Below, piece by piece: positions 61,392 through 64,000 of a DNA stretch of 64,000 nt. The DNA comes from Bradyrhizobium lablabi (GTDB lineage: Bacteria > Pseudomonadota > Alphaproteobacteria > Rhizobiales > Xanthobacteraceae), in NCBI RefSeq assembly GCF_018129385.1, contig NZ_JAFCLN010000002.1:434001-498000 (forward strand), read 5' to 3'. The translations under genes and the position numbers were made by a program. A model generated the notes under the pieces. That model made no database searches. It saw nothing but the letters and a program-made list of their open reading frames with translations, and had not been told where the DNA came from. The stretch's first letter is position 1; each line of letters starts with the position of its first letter.

Positions 61392-62444
61392 TCAGGGCCA
61401 GATCGTATTGAGGATTTCGGCCAGCCGCGCGCCGCCCCTGGCGAGCTGCTTGCGCTTGATCAAATCCGCCTGCCACAGATAGGCGGTGTGGTCGTCGAAG
61501 GAGACGAACCACTGCCGCCTTGTGTCGGGCGGCTCCGGCGGATTGAACTTGAAGCTCAGGCCGGCAAACGCGTCGCGCGCGACCAGGAGGGATTCTGTCG
61601 CCCATGCGGCAGGCCAGCTTTCCATCGGTCCCTGGCTTGCCGGCACCTTTCTGGCTGCGGCAAGCAGCTCCCGTGTCGAGGCTTCGCCGATGTCGGTGGG
61701 GATATCGTCCCACTCGTGATGCAGGTTGAGGTTCTGGTCCTGAATGGCGTTGGCGCCGGCGGTCTCGGTCTTGGGATCGTAAGGATTGGCCTTGTCCGGA
61801 TCGACCAGCTTGCCGTCATCGTCGAGATAGACCGTTCCCACATGCAGCGGCTGATGCAGGTCGCCGATGAAATGCGCGAGCAGGAACAGCGCCTCCCGCT
61901 TGTCCTTGAACGAGAACAATGGCGAGGGCGGCTTGTCCGCCAGCACGGCGATGGCGGCGCCGATCGCCGCCACCAGATCGCGCTCGTTGGTGCCCCTGTA
62001 GCCCTGCTCGTAGCGGTCGCGCTGGATCGCGATATTCTCGAAATGGAAGAGGTTGAGGCAGCCCTGCGGCGGCCGGTTCGGATCGGGCTGGTATGTGCAC
62101 GTGGTCCAGTTGCGCGAGACGTAGTCCACCATGGCGGCCCTCTCCGCGTCGGACTTGAAGGGCGTGCACGGCACTTCATAGTCGAGATGTTCGGGGTTCG
62201 CGACGTATTCGTAAGTGCCGTTGTCGTGACGGACCACGCTGCGGACGCAATCGGCCCATGGCGCGACTCTTCGCAGATCGAGATTGGGACCGAGGATCTG
62301 CCTCACCTGCTCCTTCGCATTCGGCTTGAGCAGCTTGTCGGCAATCGAGCCGACCACCTTGTGGCCCTGATAGCCCCAGGCGGATGCCGTGACCGGGTAA
62401 AGCAACGCGAGCAGGCAATTGAGCGCAAAGACGAATCTACACAT
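61392..62444 (-). CDS. Secreted S1/P1-type nuclease
   Basis: 350 residues from ATG 62444. Signal peptide ends TASA, leaving Trp as mature residue 1 (WGYQGHKVVGSIAD), as in P1 nuclease where this Trp ligates zinc. Other zinc ligands lie in FLLAHFIGDLHQPLHVG and LNLHHEWDD. It degrades single-stranded DNA/RNA and 3'-nucleotides in the periplasm or outside. The region of about 290-350 is C-terminal and helical. Convergent with the LysR gene. Confidence 0.93.
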   Translation of the reverse strand: MCRFVFALNCLLALLYPVTASAWGYQGHKVVGSIADKLLKPNAKEQVRQILGPNLDLRRVAPWADCVRSVVRHDNGTYEYVANPEHLDYEVPCTPFKSDAERAAMVDYVSRNWTTCTYQPDPNRPPQGCLNLFHFENIAIQRDRYEQGYRGTNERDLVAAIGAAIAVLADKPPSPLFSFKDKREALFLLAHFIGDLHQPLHVGTVYLDDDGKLVDPDKANPYDPKTETAGANAIQDQNLNLHHEWDDIPTDIGEASTRELLAAARKVPASQGPMESWPAAWATESLLVARDAFAGLSFKFNPPEPPDTRRQWFVSFDDHTAYLWQADLIKRKQLARGGARLAEILNTIWP

Positions 62445-62706
62445 GACGGCCTCGCTGCAGAATGGTTGTAGCCTACGCGATATACAATCTCGAAGCCAAC
62501 GTCTTAACGCGGCCATGTGACGGGGATGTTGTCCGCACCGGGCGAAATTGCGATCAGCGATGTCACGCGTCAGCAACAGCCATCCCGCAAAATGCCGGCC
62601 TTCAGTTTTTGCTATAGTTGAGACGGCGTCAGAGAGATTCGGTCGTTCGTTTGGTTGCGTTCTTTGCACGTCGCTTGCTGTCGTCGGCAAGAACTTGGGG
62701 GCTGCC

Positions 62707-64000
62707 GTGAAAGTGCTTGCTCGGAGCGTTCTGCTCTTTTCGTTCGCTACAACTGTCGCTGCGAGCGCAGCCGACCTTGCAGTCAAGGTGCCGCCGCCTG
62801 CGCCCTGGAGCTGGACGGGGCTTTATGTCGGATTCCACGTCGGTGGCGGATCGGGCGCAAGCAATTTTTCTGATCCGTTCGGTCCCTCCATTTTCGGCGA
62901 CAAGGTCAGAACCCCCGGCTTCCTCGGCGGCGGCCAGATTGGCTACAACTGGGAGTTGCCGTCGACACGCTGGGTTCTTGGGGCCGAGGCCGATATCAGC
63001 GGCCTCGATTCGGACGGGACCTCCACCTGCTTTGCGTTTTCCGGCGACTTTGTCTCAGCGAATTGCCGGGTTCGTCCGCGCGCTACCGGCACTTTCACCG
63101 GACGCTTCGGATATGCCGCCGGCCCGAGCGGGCGTACCTTGCTCTATGCCAAAGGCGGCGCCGCCTGGCTGCACGACAGCATCGACATAACGACCAACAA
63201 TCTGTTCAACAGCGGCGTTGCCATTTCGACGGCAAGCGGACCCACGAGATGGGGTTGGACGGCCGGCGCCGGTATTGAGCAAGCGCTAACGCCAGCATGG
63301 TCTTTGAAACTGGAGTACGACTATTTGCATTTCGGCGGCATGAACGTCGCTACACCTGCCAGCGAAACAGTGACCCCCGGCGGAATAACGACAATTATTC
63401 CCGGCAACGTATCGAGTGCGTCCCAGGACCTCCATCTGGTGAAGCTTGGCGTGAACTATCGATGGGGCGTGGCTCCCAAAGCGGGCTGGGACAGCGCCGT
63501 GTCGACGGCCCTTCCCGTGAAGGCGCCTCCGCGCGTTGCGTGGGCTTCCGGTTGGGACATCGAGATCGGCCCGCGCTACTGGTACAATCTCAACCGATTC
63601 CAATGGGACAATGCCGGTGCCGTCGGAGGTCTCGTTCAATCGCGGCTGACCTATGATGATCGGAAAACGCACGCCAGCGAAGTGTTCGGGCGCGTTGACA
63701 GCCCGTGGGGGATCTTCGCCAAAGGATTCGTCGGCAGGGGCTGGACTGGCGGCGGCCATATGAATGACGAGGACTGGGGCATACAGGACCCTGGCGCACC
63801 GGCGATTTCCTATACCAACACCCGGCATGACAAAGTCGACGGCAGCATTCGCTATGCAACCGCTGATCTGGGTTACGCGTGGCTGAAGGACGCGCGCTAC
63901 AGGGTCGGCTCATTCATTGGCTACAATTACTTTAACGAGAAGATGAACGCATTCGGCTGCGTTCAAATCGCCAGTCCCGCCAATCCAGGCGCTCCTTGCG
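62707..64000 (+). CDS. Outer-membrane protein: Omp25-like barrel joined to an omptin-like barrel (partial)
   Basis: Open frame from GTG 62707 (GGGGG upstream) to the window end, 431 codons so far. Signal peptide ends ASAA. Residues about 30-255 are an Omp25/porin-like barrel (WSWTGLYVGFHVGGGSGASN at the start, LHLVKLGVNYRWG at the end). After a short linker, residues 283 on begin a second barrel (WDIEIGPRYWYNLNRFQWDN). There GRGWTGGGHMNDEDWG closely recalls the omptin region with the catalytic aspartate pair (Asp354 and Asp356 would match OmpT Asp83/Asp85). The Asp-His pair needed for proteolysis would lie beyond the window. Confidence 0.75.
   Translation, partial: MKVLARSVLLFSFATTVAASAADLAVKVPPPAPWSWTGLYVGFHVGGGSGASNFSDPFGPSIFGDKVRTPGFLGGGQIGYNWELPSTRWVLGAEADISGLDSDGTSTCFAFSGDFVSANCRVRPRATGTFTGRFGYAAGPSGRTLLYAKGGAAWLHDSIDITTNNLFNSGVAISTASGPTRWGWTAGAGIEQALTPAWSLKLEYDYLHFGGMNVATPASETVTPGGITTIIPGNVSSASQDLHLVKLGVNYRWGVAPKAGWDSAVSTALPVKAPPRVAWASGWDIEIGPRYWYNLNRFQWDNAGAVGGLVQSRLTYDDRKTHASEVFGRVDSPWGIFAKGFVGRGWTGGGHMNDEDWGIQDPGAPAISYTNTRHDKVDGSIRYATADLGYAWLKDARYRVGSFIGYNYFNEKMNAFGCVQIASPANPGAPC

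Overview
The window reads as chromosome of a Bradyrhizobium-like alphaproteobacterium (Nitrobacteraceae). The evidence is high G+C coding sequence, the core order rlpA - D-Ala-D-Ala carboxypeptidase - tmk - holB - metG - tatD, a lysine/alanine-rich N-terminal extension on MetG, an IalB-family protein, an Omp25-like barrel, a FixK/FNR-type regulator and a hairpin repeat of the kind scattered through Bradyrhizobium genomes. No phage, IS element or CRISPR array was seen.

Layout. (1) 1-3.0 kb: a small catabolic group (beta-hydroxyacid dehydrogenase, MmgE/PrpD protein, carboxymuconolactone decarboxylase-like protein). (2) 3.0-30.7 kb: a hypoxia/anaerobiosis island. Nine FNR/FixK-type boxes (TTGAY-N4-RTCAA) sit in front of most of its transcription units. 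It encodes its own Crp/Fnr regulator, a histidine kinase with a periplasmic sensor region, a FixJ-like regulator and a single-domain receiver. It also encodes a complete pyruvate-to-acetate-plus-formate route (PflB, PflA, FocA, Pta, AckA), an AspT-family exporter, FabI, a PPK2 polyphosphate kinase, a SulP transporter, DUF3300/DUF2950 envelope proteins, a DUF3141 hydrolase and a two-subunit 3-oxoacid CoA-transferase. The kinase and the lone receiver share a second palindrome (TGTCCC-N2-RGGACA). The island ends next to a tRNA-Ser(UGA) gene beside a broken hydrolase. (3) 30.7-41.8 kb: core envelope, replication and translation genes, plus three very short genes (29, 32 and 40 codons) on the minus strand. 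(4) 41.8-61.2 kb: uptake and catabolism: an acyl-CoA synthetase, a TRAP transporter, an NMT1-type ABC transporter with a double-domain nitrilase and a LysR regulator, and a branched-chain-type ABC transporter in line with an FMN monooxygenase, flavin reductase and enolase-superfamily enzyme, facing another LysR regulator. (5) 61.2-64 kb: a secreted S1/P1 nuclease and an outer-membrane protein cut by the window end, apparently an Omp25-like barrel joined to an omptin-like barrel.

The most interesting system is region 2. Sensing (kinase, FixJ-like regulator, Crp/Fnr protein) and output (mixed-acid fermentation, polyphosphate, acetyl-CoA and CoA-ester handling, envelope proteins) lie together, and most units carry the same operator. 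In region 4 the two most interesting loci are the nitrilase whose second domain has lost its catalytic cysteine and the LIV transporter-monooxygenase-enolase operon of unknown substrate. All functions come from reading the sequence; no database search was run.
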